Shown in pieces: positions 1-8,359 of a stretch of DNA of 64,000 nt. The notes under the pieces are model-generated. The model saw only the letters and a program-made list of their open reading frames with translations, ran no database searches and was not told the DNA's origin. The stretch comes from G965213525 sp965213525. GTDB taxonomy: Bacteria > Actinomycetota > Acidimicrobiia > Acidimicrobiales > Poriferisodalaceae. A program made the translations under genes and the position numbers. The stretch is taken from contig OZ243889.1 in the NCBI GenBank assembly GCA_965213525.1, forward strand, positions 1,054,001 through 1,118,000, in the 5' to 3' direction. Each line of letters opens with the position of its first letter. Positions within the stretch are counted from its first letter, which is position 1.

Positions 1-1
1 G

Positions 2-403
2 GGGCTGGTCCGCCACTCCGGCTCTGCTGCGGACGCGACGCCAGCCACCTCCCACATCCCTGCAGCCATCGATGTCGCCGCACCCGTGCACGTGGCGGTG
101 ACCGTCGACGCCGGCGGCGTCCGCCAGCTGCACCTCGGCGGCGAGCTCGTGGCCACCGACGCCGTGGGCACCCTCGACGGCTGGGACCCGGGCCACCTGC
201 TGCGCGTCGGCACCGAGGTGGGCGGCGGGCCCGGCTGGCGGGGCGACATCCACCTGCTGGCGATCTATGACCGGGCGCTCACCCCCGCCGAGCTGGCTGC
301 CAACGTGGCGGCCGGACCCGACCCGTCCCCCAGCGGCCTCGGCCCCCACGACCCCCCGCCGGCTGACCCGTCGAGCAGCGATCCCGCACTGCCTGGCCCC
401 TGA
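2..403 (+). CDS. LamG/concanavalin-A-like domain protein, C-terminal part (5' end outside window)
   Basis: The frame is open from base 2, so the gene begins before the window; about 133 C-terminal codons are seen. The segment reads like the last strands of a LamG/laminin-G-like jelly roll: a VAVTVDAGGVRQLHLGGE strand pair, then WRGDIHLLAIYDRALTPAEL, the usual closing signature in which a displayed ligand is said to belong to a family of jelly-roll glycan- or protein-binding domains on secreted proteins. It ends in a Pro/Ser-rich tail. It converges on the antiporter gene with only a 9-nt gap. Function beyond a probable extracellular binding domain cannot be given because the N-terminus is missing. 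Confidence 0.6.
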   Translation, partial: GLVRHSGSAADATPATSHIPAAIDVAAPVHVAVTVDAGGVRQLHLGGELVATDAVGTLDGWDPGHLLRVGTEVGGGPGWRGDIHLLAIYDRALTPAELAANVAAGPDPSPSGLGPHDPPPADPSSSDPALPGP

Positions 404-412
404 TCCAGGCGG

Positions 413-2308
413 TCAGGTCATGCGAGTTGCGACCTCTCGCAGGCGGCCCGGTTCACCGATGAGGGTCAGGTCGTCACCGCGGTGGATGACGGTGAACCCG
501 TCGGGGGCGATGGTGGTGCCGTTGCGTCGCACCGAGAGCAGCAACACGCCCTCGGGCAGGCGCAGGTCGCGCACGGCTCGACCGTCCACCTGGGGGGCCC
601 GCACCCGGATCTCCCGGGTCACCCGGCTCGGGTTGGCGTGCAGCACGAGGGTGGCGGCGTCAGGGGTGCGCACGGCGTCCTCCAGCAGCGCCGCCGCTGC
701 ACTGGTGGGATCGATGACCAGCGTCCCGAGCGCCTGGAACCGCCCGATCAGATCCGATCGCGTCACCCGGGCGACGGTGCGGGGCACCCCTGCCTCCACC
801 GCGGCGCGACAGAGGCGCAGGTTGGCGGCGTCATCACCGCTCATGGCCACCACGGTGGCCGGGAGGTCCTCCTGGTCGGCGAAGAACCGGGCGGCGTCGT
901 GGGGCACGATCGTGGTGGCGGGCCGGTCCCGCCGGTCGGCCTCGGCGACGTGCTCATCGGCGTCGTCGGCGAGCACGGCGGTCCAGCCGGCCTCCTCGAG
1001 CCGCTCGGAGAGCTGGATGGCGTTGCGGTCGACGCCGTAGATGAGGGCGGTCTGGCCGTCGAGCTCGCCGATCTCGTCGACCCGTCCCAGCACCCACTTC
1101 AACGACATCGGGCCGAAGATCTCGTTGAGGACGATGACCGCCACGATCAAGGTGGCGAAGGCGTCCCCGAGGGAGGGGAACTGGATCGAGGCCTCGCGAG
1201 CCAGGCCCAGGGCGATGCCGGCCTGGGTGATGAGCGCCAGCCAGCTCTGTCGGGCGACGTGGCCGGTCTCACCGGCCAGGCGGCTGCCGACGGTGGTGCC
1301 GATGGCGATCGACACGATCCGCACGACGAACAAGATGGCGGCGATGGGGAGGACGTCGATGAGCGTGTCGAGCTTGAGCGAGACCCCGGTGAGGGTGAAG
1401 AACGCCACGTACACCGCCGGTGAGACCCGGTGCAGCACGTGCTCGAACTCGTGGCGCTGGCTGGTGAGGTTGGTCACCACCGCTCCGGCGACCAGGGTCG
1501 CCAGCAGCGGTTCGAGGTAGATCTCGAAGCCGAGGGCGTCGTCGGACCACGCGCTGACCAGCTCGGCGAGCTCGTAGACCCCGAAGCCGACCGCCAGGAC
1601 GCCGATGGCGGTGAGCGGCAGCGGCAGGCGTCGAGCGACCAGGGCGGCGAGCAGGTGCCCGACGGCGTACCCGAGGACGGCGGCCAGCGCCAGGTCGAGC
1701 AGCAGCACCAGCACGAAGGTGATCGACAGCCCCTCGTCGCGCAGCAACGCTCCGGCCACGCTCGCGGCGGTGGCGAAGGCGATGACCACGACGACGTCCA
1801 TGACGATCGTGATGGACAGGGCGATCGAGGTGAACCGGCCCCTGGCGCCCACCTCCTTGATGACCGCGATCGTGGACGGCGGCGATAGGGCGAGCAGCAC
1901 CGTCCCGCCGAGGACGGCCATGGCCACGATCTCGGTGGTCGACAGCCCGTCACCGAACGGGGCCACCGAAGCGAGGAGGCCGACCGCCCCGCCCAGCACG
2001 GCCAGCCCGGCGACGGTGATGCTGCCGCACATCGCCAGGATCGTCCGCAATCGGTCGCGCAGGTCGGGGAAGTAGAGCTCGGACCCGGCGACGAACGCGA
2101 TGACCCCGAGGGAGATCTCATCGACGAAGCGCAGCTCGACGTCGGTGTCCCCGGGCAACAGGTCGAGCAGGAAGGTCCCGGCCAGGGCTCCGGCGGCGAG
2201 GTAGCCGGTGATGTAGGGCAGGCGCGCCGCGGTGAACCACTTGCCGATGCGGTGGGCGGCGAGTGCCACCAGCCCGAAGGCCGCCAGCAGCTCGATGGTG
2301 TCGATCAC
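413..2308 (-). CDS. CPA2-family cation:proton antiporter with C-terminal TrkA-N/TrkA-C (RCK) module
   Basis: A 631-residue membrane protein. The first ~400 residues are a Kef/CPA2-type Na+/K+:H+ exchanger with many hydrophobic helices, including the SPPSTIAVIKEVG segment, which corresponds to the unwound ion-binding helix of CPA2 exchangers. From about residue 415 a Rossmann-like TrkA-N domain follows (ALIYGVDRNA is a degenerate nucleotide-binding glycine motif), then a TrkA-C domain over the last ~85 residues (REIRVRAPQVDGRAV...HRGDDLTLIGEP). This layout suggests ligand-gated cation efflux across the cytoplasmic membrane. The GTG at 2308 begins MIDTIELL, a plausible membrane-insertion start. 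It is divergent from the luciferase-like gene, 161 nt away. Ion preference cannot be read from sequence. Confidence 0.85.
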   Translation of the reverse strand: MIDTIELLAAFGLVALAAHRIGKWFTAARLPYITGYLAAGALAGTFLLDLLPGDTDVELRFVDEISLGVIAFVAGSELYFPDLRDRLRTILAMCGSITVAGLAVLGGAVGLLASVAPFGDGLSTTEIVAMAVLGGTVLLALSPPSTIAVIKEVGARGRFTSIALSITIVMDVVVVIAFATAASVAGALLRDEGLSITFVLVLLLDLALAAVLGYAVGHLLAALVARRLPLPLTAIGVLAVGFGVYELAELVSAWSDDALGFEIYLEPLLATLVAGAVVTNLTSQRHEFEHVLHRVSPAVYVAFFTLTGVSLKLDTLIDVLPIAAILFVVRIVSIAIGTTVGSRLAGETGHVARQSWLALITQAGIALGLAREASIQFPSLGDAFATLIVAVIVLNEIFGPMSLKWVLGRVDEIGELDGQTALIYGVDRNAIQLSERLEEAGWTAVLADDADEHVAEADRRDRPATTIVPHDAARFFADQEDLPATVVAMSGDDAANLRLCRAAVEAGVPRTVARVTRSDLIGRFQALGTLVIDPTSAAAALLEDAVRTPDAATLVLHANPSRVTREIRVRAPQVDGRAVRDLRLPEGVLLLSVRRNGTTIAPDGFTVIHRGDDLTLIGEPGRLREVATRMT

Positions 2309-2469
2309 GTGGCGTCGGCCGCGCCGTGGGTGGGGTCGAGGTCCGTGCTGCGCATCGGCGGCCAGCGTACGACCGACGTCTGGGCCCGGCGGTCATCGGC
2401 GAAGCGGCCCTGCGCCGTGGCGGGTGCGACACTGGGGTGGTCGACGACGGGGACGTGAAGGGGAACGGC

Positions 2470-3642
2470 GTGTCAGAGGAACTGCGGTTCGGGGTCTTCT
2501 TGCCACCACTGCACAAGGTGGGCATCGATCCGACCCTGGCGTTGCACCGCGATCTCGAGCTGGTCGAGTGGCTCGATCACCTCGGCTACGACGAGGCGTG
2601 GATCGGTGAGCACCACTCCGGGGGCTCTGAGCTCATCGCCTCACCCGAGGTGTTCATCGCCGCCGCCGCCGAGCGCACCCGTCGCATCCGCCTCGGCACC
2701 GGCGTGAACTCGCTGCCCTACCACCACCCGCTGATCCTCGCCGACCGCATCGTGATGCTCGATCACCTCACCCGGGGTCGCATGATGTTCGGCGCCGGCC
2801 CCGGCCAGCTCACCAGCGACGCTGCGATGCTCGGCATCGACCCGGGCGACCAGCGGCCCCGCATGGAGCAGGCCTTCGAGGTCATGATGCGGCTGTTCGC
2901 CGGCGAGACCGTCACCGAGCGCACCGACTGGTTCGTCTGTGACGAGGCCGTGCTGCAGATGACGCCGTACAGCGACTTCGACGTGGTGGTGGCCTCGTCG
3001 GTGTCGCCGTCGGGGTCCAAGCTCGCCGGCCGCCACGGCACCGGCATGCTGTCGATCGCCGCCACCGAGCCGGCAGCGTTCGAGGTGCTCGACTACAACT
3101 TCGGCGTCTGGTCCGAAGAGGCAGAGCGCCACGGCCACGTCGCTGACCGGTCGAAGTGGCGCCTGATGGGCCCGATGTTCCTCGCTGACACCGTCGAGGA
3201 GGCCATCGAGGCGTGCGGCCACGGCCTGATGTGGTGCTTCGAGTACCTCGCCCACGTGATCCCCACCGGCGCGCCCGATGCTCCTCCCCCGCCCGAGGAC
3301 CTCGGCGAGTTCGTGCGCTACGCCAACGAGAGCGGCCGGATGATCATCGGCACCCCCGACATGGCTCGCGAGCAGATCTCCCGCCTCCTCGACAAGACCG
3401 GGGGCTTCGGCGCCTACCTGTTCTTCGGCGCCGACCTGGCCGGGTGGTCGGCCACCAAGCGCAGCTACGAGCTGTTCGCCGAGGAGGTGATCCCCCACTT
3501 CACCGGGCGCCTCGACCCGGTGGTCCGCAGCTACGACCGGGTCGTGGGGGCCGGCAGCCGGTGGGTCGACGCCACCCTCGGCGCCCAGATGACCGCCATC
3601 GCCGCCTACGAGGACGAACGCTCACAGCGCGCCACGACCTGA
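2470..3642 (+). CDS. LLM-class flavin-dependent oxidoreductase (limonene-monooxygenase-like)
   Basis: A 390-residue luciferase-like monooxygenase (TIM barrel using FMN or F420). Early motifs are RFGVFLPP and AWIGEHHSGG, the latter typical of the alkanal/limonene monooxygenase branch, followed by SPEVFIAAAAERT and HPLILADRIVMLDHLTRGR. Length matches the limonene 1,2-monooxygenase-like branch (about 385-390). The open frame extends further upstream, but GTG 2470 is chosen because an AAGGGGAA Shine-Dalgarno precedes it and homology begins there. Substrate and cofactor are not determinable. No obvious reductase partner is adjacent, so it may use free reduced flavin or F420. It lies 72 nt before the malyl-CoA lyase pair. 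Confidence 0.85.
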   Translation: MSEELRFGVFLPPLHKVGIDPTLALHRDLELVEWLDHLGYDEAWIGEHHSGGSELIASPEVFIAAAAERTRRIRLGTGVNSLPYHHPLILADRIVMLDHLTRGRMMFGAGPGQLTSDAAMLGIDPGDQRPRMEQAFEVMMRLFAGETVTERTDWFVCDEAVLQMTPYSDFDVVVASSVSPSGSKLAGRHGTGMLSIAATEPAAFEVLDYNFGVWSEEAERHGHVADRSKWRLMGPMFLADTVEEAIEACGHGLMWCFEYLAHVIPTGAPDAPPPPEDLGEFVRYANESGRMIIGTPDMAREQISRLLDKTGGFGAYLFFGADLAGWSATKRSYELFAEEVIPHFTGRLDPVVRSYDRVVGAGSRWVDATLGAQMTAIAAYEDERSQRATT

Positions 3643-3714
3643 CGGGCGTTCTGGTGGGGGCTGGGGCGGGGCTCCTACGCTGTCGCCGCTGTCGCCCGCC
3701 GAGCGGAGGTGCCC

Positions 3715-4779
3715 ATGCGCAGTCCCAAGGAGTTCTTCCGCCCCTTGGCGGTCGGCGCCCCCGAGCCGGTGCGTGAGGTTCCGTTCCGGCCGTCGCGCAT
3801 GATCCACTTCCTGCCCGCCCACAACGCCAAGATGCGGTCCAAGGTGCCGGCGGTGGCCGACCAGGTCGACGTGTTGTTGGCCAACCTCGAGGACGGGGTG
3901 CCCGCCGACGACAAGCAGGCGGCCCGGGCGGGCCTGGTCGAGATCGCCGCCGGGTGGGCGCACGACCGGGCCCAGCTGTGGACCCGGGTCAACTCACTGG
4001 ACTCGCCGTGGGGGTTGGACGACCTGGTGGCTGCGGTCACCGAGACCGGCGACGCCCTCGACGTGGTGATGATCCCCAAGGTGGAGGGCCCCGAGGACAT
4101 CCACTACGTCGACCGGCTGCTCGCCCAGCTCGAGGCGAAGGTGAGCCGACGCCGGCCGCTGCTCGTGCACGCCATCCTCGAGACCGCGGCCGGGGTGGCC
4201 CGGGTCGAGGAGATCTGCGGGGCCAGCCCCCGCATGCAGGGCATCTCGCTCGGACCGGCCGACCTGGCCGCCGACCGGCGCATGAAGACCACCAGGGTCG
4301 GTGGCGGCCATCCCGGCTACCTCGTCCGCGCCGACCCGGACCCGTCCGACGACTCGGCCCCCCGGCCGGTCTTCCAACAGGACCTGTGGCACTACACCCT
4401 GGCCCGCATGGTCGACGCCTGTGGGATGCACGGGATCCTCCCGTACTACGGGCCCTTCGGCGACATCGGCGACGCCACCGCCTGCGAGGACCAGTTTCGC
4501 AACGCCTACCTGTTGGGCTGCGTCGGCGCTTGGAGCCTGCACCCCTCCCAGATCGACATCGCCAAGCGGGTGTTCAGCCCCGACCCGGCCGAGGTCGCGC
4601 ACGCCCGGCGGGTGATCGACGCCATGGGCGACGGCACCGGGGCCATCATGTTGGACGGCAAGATGGAGGACGACGCCTCGGTGAAGCAGTGCCAGGTGGT
4701 GGTGGGCCTGGCCCGTGAGCTCGCCGCCCGTGACGTCGAGCTCGCCGAGCGCTACGACCTGGAAGGGGCACCCTCGTGA
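3715..4779 (+). CDS. HpcH/HpaI-CitE family lyase, malyl-CoA lyase type
   Basis: A 354-residue TIM-barrel protein of the CitE/malyl-CoA lyase group, which reversibly cleaves malyl-CoA or methylmalyl-CoA to glyoxylate plus an acyl-CoA. Visible signatures: ANLEDGVPADDK (metal- and substrate-binding ED), VVMIPKVEGPEDI, HAILETAAGVARVEEI (metal-binding Glu), and LGPADLAADRRMKTTRVGGG, which closely recalls Mcl1-type malyl-CoA lyases rather than citrate lyase beta subunits. LHPSQIDIAK near the end is the family HP-x-Q motif. ATG 3715 is preferred over GTG 3709 because GGAGG (3705-3709) sits 5 nt upstream. The stop overlaps the next gene by GTGA. A role in glyoxylate or C5-CoA metabolism is inference. 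Confidence 0.85.
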   Translation: MRSPKEFFRPLAVGAPEPVREVPFRPSRMIHFLPAHNAKMRSKVPAVADQVDVLLANLEDGVPADDKQAARAGLVEIAAGWAHDRAQLWTRVNSLDSPWGLDDLVAAVTETGDALDVVMIPKVEGPEDIHYVDRLLAQLEAKVSRRRPLLVHAILETAAGVARVEEICGASPRMQGISLGPADLAADRRMKTTRVGGGHPGYLVRADPDPSDDSAPRPVFQQDLWHYTLARMVDACGMHGILPYYGPFGDIGDATACEDQFRNAYLLGCVGAWSLHPSQIDIAKRVFSPDPAEVAHARRVIDAMGDGTGAIMLDGKMEDDASVKQCQVVVGLARELAARDVELAERYDLEGAPS

Positions 4780-5750
4780 CCGGACCCGATCCTGTGACGC
4801 CCGGTGACTCCGCCCACGCCGCCGGTGGTCCCGACGGCGCTCCCGGCGAGGGTGTCGACGCAGGCGGCCACGTCGCCGCGACCACTGGCCCGCTGCGCCC
4901 CCGTCGGTCGGTGCTCTACATGCCCGCCGCCAACGCGCGGGCCCTGGCCAAGGCGGCGACGATCCCCGCCGACGGCCTGATCTTCGACCTCGAGGACGCC
5001 GTGGCCCCCGACGCCAAGGCCACCGCCCGCGACCAGGCGGTCGCCGCTGCGGCCTCGGGCGACTACTCCGGGCGGGAGATCACCATCCGCTGCAACGGCC
5101 TCGACACCCCGTGGGGCGCCGACGACCTGCGGGCGGCCGGCGCGGCGGGGCCCGACGCCGTGGTGGTGCCCAAGGTGGGCTCGGCGGCCGAGGTCGCCGA
5201 GATCGAGCGCCACCTCGAGGCGGCCGGGGCCCCGGAGCGCACCCGCATCTGGCCGATGATCGAGACCCCCGCCGGGGTGCTCGCGACCGCCGAGATCGCC
5301 GCGGTCGAACGGGTCGCCGTGCTGGTGCTCGGCACCAACGACCTCGTCAAGGAGCTGCGGGCCCAGCGCTTGCCCGGCCGGGCGCCGCTCGTGCCCCACC
5401 TCCTGGCGGTGCTGCTGGCGGCCCGCACCACCGACGTGGCCGTGCTCGACGGGGTCTACAACGACGTCCGTGACGCCGAGGGCTTCGAGGCCGAGGCCCG
5501 CCAGGGCCACGAGCTCGGCTTCGACGGCAAGACACTGGTGCATCCCAGCCAGGTCGAGCCCACCAACGAGATCTGGGCCCCGAGCGATGCGGCGATCGAC
5601 GAGGCACGGACGATCATCGAGGCGTTCGCCGCTGCCGAGGCCGAGGGTCGAGGGGTCGTCACCGTCGAGGGACGCATGATCGAGCAGCTCCACGTCGACG
5701 AGGCCCGCCGCACCCTCGCCGTCGCCGACGCCCTCGCCGCCCTCGGCTGA
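4776..5750 (+). CDS. HpcH/HpaI-CitE family protein, possible malyl-CoA thioesterase/CoA-ester lyase
   Basis: A 324-residue CitE-like TIM barrel. The first ~40 residues are low-complexity. Then come RSVLYMPAANARAL, GLIFDLEDAVAPDAK, PDAVVVPKVGSAAEV, WPMIETPAGVLA and GFDGKTLVHPSQVEPTNE, the canonical CitE motif series. It overlaps the preceding malyl-CoA lyase gene at GTGA (4776-4779), which implies translational coupling. A paired Mcl1-like and smaller CitE-like gene recalls organisms where Mcl1 makes or cleaves malyl-CoA and Mcl2 hydrolyses (3S)-malyl-CoA. The specific thioesterase assignment here is inference from that pairing; a generic CoA-ester lyase is the safe call. Confidence 0.8.
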   Translation: MTGPDPVTPGDSAHAAGGPDGAPGEGVDAGGHVAATTGPLRPRRSVLYMPAANARALAKAATIPADGLIFDLEDAVAPDAKATARDQAVAAAASGDYSGREITIRCNGLDTPWGADDLRAAGAAGPDAVVVPKVGSAAEVAEIERHLEAAGAPERTRIWPMIETPAGVLATAEIAAVERVAVLVLGTNDLVKELRAQRLPGRAPLVPHLLAVLLAARTTDVAVLDGVYNDVRDAEGFEAEARQGHELGFDGKTLVHPSQVEPTNEIWAPSDAAIDEARTIIEAFAAAEAEGRGVVTVEGRMIEQLHVDEARRTLAVADALAALG

Positions 5751-5802
5751 CCCGCGGGGCGCGACCCGGCGAGGGACGTCGTGGCACCAGCGCCCGCTCG
5801 GG

Positions 5803-5840
5803 GCGCGCTGATGCGCCACAAGCGCGCTGAAGCGCCACAG
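5803..5840. repeat. 19-nt tandem duplication in the CitE/DUF222 intergenic gap
   Basis: Two adjacent 19-nt copies (5803-5821 and 5822-5840), of the form GCGCGCTGAAGCGCCACAG with two mismatches, are followed to about 5875 by decaying GCCGAAGCG-type units. They lie in the 214-nt gap 5751-5964 between convergent genes. No gene is seen in the gap. Confidence 0.7.
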
Positions 5841-5964
5841 GAGCGGCCGAAGCGCGCCGAAGCGACTCTTAACCGCGCCGAGGCGGCGCGCCGGGGCCGT
5901 CGTCGCTCGGACCGGGGGCTGGACAGGGGCCGGCGCGTCATGCCCCATGGCGGGCGGCGCTGGT

Positions 5965-7272
5965 TCAGCTGGTGTCGGGGGGTGGCAGCCCGTCGTGGCG
6001 CCGGTGGGGGTGGACCCAGCCGTCGTCGTGGACGAGGTGGTGGTGGTAGCGGCAGAGCGGCACGGCGTTGTCGAGATCGGTCCGCCCGCCCTCGGCCCAC
6101 GGGATGCGGTGGTGGATCTCACAGCGATGGAAGGCAACGTCGCAGTGCTTGAAGGCGCAGCGACGCCACCTGACGGCCAGCGCCCGGCGCTGGGTCGAGG
6201 TGAACGTCCGGGTGGCCCTGCCCAACGACAGCACCGTGCCGGCGGCGTCGGCCCGGGCGACGGTCACCGTCGCCTCGCAGCCGAGGCGTCGTGCTGCGCT
6301 CGGGGTGATGGCCACCGACTGGTGATCGCACCGCTTCCGTGCGTCGAAGCGCACCGGCCGCCCGTTGCGAACCGTCGCCGCCACAGCGGCTGCGCTCGGT
6401 GGTGCAGCGGGTCCCGCTGCCCCGGCGGCAGCGCCGTGAGCGCCAGCCGATCCTGCCGGGACGCCGCCGGGCTGGGCCGTTGCGGGGGTGCACGCAGGGG
6501 GCGGAGCGGGTGTGGGTCGCTCGAGCAGCTCACGGTCGACGATGACCACGGTGGCCGGGGTGCGGGACTCGCCCTCGCCACACACCAGACCGATCAGCGC
6601 GTCGGCGCGGCGTGCGGCCAGGGAGCGGGGTTCGGGACCGTCGAACCGTTCAGGATCGGGCGCAGGGGTGGCCGCATCGATGGCGGCGGCGACCGCATGG
6701 CCGTCGTCGCCGGGCAGGCAGAACGTGCCGTGCAAGTCACCGAACAGGTCGTGGCCGAGGCGCACCGACCGGGCCACCCACCGTTGCTCGGCGTCGACCG
6801 GTCGCTGACGGGCCGCCCAGTCGGCGACGGTGTCGGCCCACTCCGTCGGCCCCTGGTCGAGGGCCGCGGCGAGCAGCGCATCCTCGTCGGCCACGGCCTT
6901 GTCCCAGCAGTTCCCGACCGCCCGGGCGAGGCGGTCGACGTGCCCGGACGGCACCTCGCCGGTCTCGTACGCCGCAGCCCAGCTGCGCAGGCGCAGGCAC
7001 AGCTCGGCCCGGCGCACCAGACGGCGGGCGACCTCGTCGTCAATGCCGAGCCGGCTCATCAGCCACGCCGCCGGCGAGCGGGCCCCCTCCAGGCGCCACC
7101 AGCTCGACGACACCAGCCGGCCGACCAGCTCGGTCTGGCGACGTTCGGCCGCCTCGGCGACCGAGTGCACGCAGTCGAGGTGGTCCATCGCCGCCCGAGT
7201 GGCGGCGACGTCGAGGACGTCGGGGCTCATCCCAGCTGGAACCACCCGTCCGGGCGGAGCGATCGACCGCAT
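5965..7272 (-). CDS. DUF222 domain protein with C-terminal HNH endonuclease
   Basis: A 435-residue member of the large actinobacterial DUF222-HNH family, often multicopy and of unknown role. The N-terminal helical DUF222 region covers roughly residues 30-230 (LVGRLVSSSWWRLEGARSPA, DEVARRLVRRAELCLRL). A Pro/Ala-rich linker follows near residues 255-300. The C-terminus has the HNH nuclease core: CAFKHCDVAFHRCEIHHRIP, WAEGGRTDLDNAVPLCRYHH and a terminal HH. ATG 7272 is chosen over GTG 7278 because the TAGGTT hexamer at 7284-7279 ends exactly 6 nt before the ATG, the spacing of other leaderless starts here. The gene converges on the CitE-like gene and borders a lower-GC islet. Confidence 0.85.
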   Translation of the reverse strand: MRSIAPPGRVVPAGMSPDVLDVAATRAAMDHLDCVHSVAEAAERRQTELVGRLVSSSWWRLEGARSPAAWLMSRLGIDDEVARRLVRRAELCLRLRSWAAAYETGEVPSGHVDRLARAVGNCWDKAVADEDALLAAALDQGPTEWADTVADWAARQRPVDAEQRWVARSVRLGHDLFGDLHGTFCLPGDDGHAVAAAIDAATPAPDPERFDGPEPRSLAARRADALIGLVCGEGESRTPATVVIVDRELLERPTPAPPPACTPATAQPGGVPAGSAGAHGAAAGAAGPAAPPSAAAVAATVRNGRPVRFDARKRCDHQSVAITPSAARRLGCEATVTVARADAAGTVLSLGRATRTFTSTQRRALAVRWRRCAFKHCDVAFHRCEIHHRIPWAEGGRTDLDNAVPLCRYHHHLVHDDGWVHPHRRHDGLPPPDTS

Positions 7273-7278
7273 GCCCAC

Positions 7279-7284
7279 AACCTA
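7279..7284 (-). promoter_or_regulatory. Putative -10 hexamer TAGGTT of a leaderless promoter
   Basis: TAGGTT on the minus strand, followed by 6 nt and then the ATG of the DUF222-HNH gene. No Shine-Dalgarno is present. The spacing would put the transcription start at the start codon. Confidence 0.45.
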
Positions 7285-7417
7285 GGGACGGGGTGTGTCA
7301 CCCCCAGATGGTCACCGCCGACCGCCCACCCGGGATGTCGGCGCACGGCACCAGATCCCTGCAGCACAAGACGAACCCTCCGTATGCCGAGTGACTATCC
7401 GCGCCGTTGCAACACTC

Positions 7418-8227
7418 CTACCCCTTAACAGTGGGACACCAAGTGCCCACCAATGACACATAGGGATCAGCGCCACGGAAGAGCACCGTCCATATTGACC
7501 CAGCGCGCTCTAAGCCGTCGCTGTCAATTGCGGTCGAGTCGCCTACGGTTACAGCTGGCAGTTTCCTAACCGCGTTCGCCCCGCAGTCATACAACCACAG
7601 CGTTTCGTCGTCGCTGCTTAGCTCTACAAAGACGCCGGACCGTGCAGCTACCCCCGCTCCGAACTCCATATTGCTTGCCACAAGGGGCAGACCCCGGGGA
7701 TTGAGCACACCTATCACGACACCGGCAACGGACAGGATTGAGATCGGACCCCAGAACACTTCGGTGAACTGCCTACGCCTCTGGTCCGCAGTCTTTCTTT
7801 TCCACCAAGTCCAGGCAACAAGCTGGCCGACCAAGGTGGTGATCGTGGTATGCCATGGGATGGCGATCATGAGAAACGCAGCAAGGGCGAGGCAAAACAG
7901 TATTCCCAGGAGGATGAGACTGGACATGAGGGTCGCACGAGGGGGAACCATCGTCGGCCAAATCATGATTCTACGTACGGAACGGCGATGCGTGTTCGAT
8001 GTTGGTGTCAAGCGCTCAGCGAATCGAGCGCCTAGTCGATCGAGGACGATGAAGAAGGGCAGTGCGAGCAAAGTCTGAGATACGGCCCATGCCCCCACCG
8101 CGATGAGGTGCGACACTGGCACAGCGATAGCGAGCGCAAACTCTGCCGGAATTTGGGTGTCGAGGAGGAACGTAAACAGGCGTACGGCGAGCCCTACTGC
8201 CGGAAGTCCGATCGCTAAGGCACCCAA
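7418..8227 (-). CDS. Putative multi-pass membrane protein of atypical composition, N-terminus displaced by a frameshift
   Basis: Not recognised as any family. A 269-residue frame with about five hydrophobic segments in the first ~185 residues (for example LILLGILFCLALAAFLMIAI and ISILSVAGVVIGVL), then a soluble C-terminal domain of ~85 residues (DDETLWLYDCGANAVRKL). Base composition is visibly less GC-rich than its neighbours, suggesting transfer. The frame has only a TTG start at 8227, with no ribosome site, just after an in-frame TAG (8245-8243). A better start, ATG 8313 with GAGGA upstream, lies in the adjacent frame and runs into this one if a single base was lost between 8243 and 8217. 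So this is probably a broken gene or a sequencing indel. Confidence 0.5.
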   Translation of the reverse strand: MGALAIGLPAVGLAVRLFTFLLDTQIPAEFALAIAVPVSHLIAVGAWAVSQTLLALPFFIVLDRLGARFAERLTPTSNTHRRSVRRIMIWPTMVPPRATLMSSLILLGILFCLALAAFLMIAIPWHTTITTLVGQLVAWTWWKRKTADQRRRQFTEVFWGPISILSVAGVVIGVLNPRGLPLVASNMEFGAGVAARSGVFVELSSDDETLWLYDCGANAVRKLPAVTVGDSTAIDSDGLERAGSIWTVLFRGADPYVSLVGTWCPTVKG

Positions 8228-8313
8228 GACGTCTGCCGCGTCCTAATGAAGCTTTTTGCGACTTCCGGCTCGACCTTGACGTTGCCTACTTCCGGGACTC
8301 GCGCTCCGCTCAT
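8215..8313 (-). other. Probable N-terminal fragment of the frameshifted membrane protein gene
   Basis: A 32-codon frame starting at ATG 8313 behind GAGGA on the minus strand and ending at TAG 8215. It begins MSGARVPEVGNVKVEP. It overlaps the start of the 7418-8227 frame, and its composition matches that gene and not the flanking genes. A one-base restoration between 8243 and 8217 would join it to DAADVLGALAIGLP of the main frame, giving a protein of about 295 residues with a normal start. Confidence 0.45.
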
Positions 8314-8359
8314 GCCGCTATCCTCAACGCCGGACGCAGCTCCCCGGCGACCGCACCCG

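Noticed and set aside
7300..7417. A tRNA or attachment site next to the low-GC islet
   Set aside because: No cloverleaf and no direct repeat flanking the islet could be found by eye.
8250..8260. GCAAAAAGC (minus strand) as a slippery site for programmed -1 frameshifting in the membrane-protein gene
   Set aside because: Slippage there would hit the in-frame TAG at 8245-8243 at once, so the frame change must occur further downstream.
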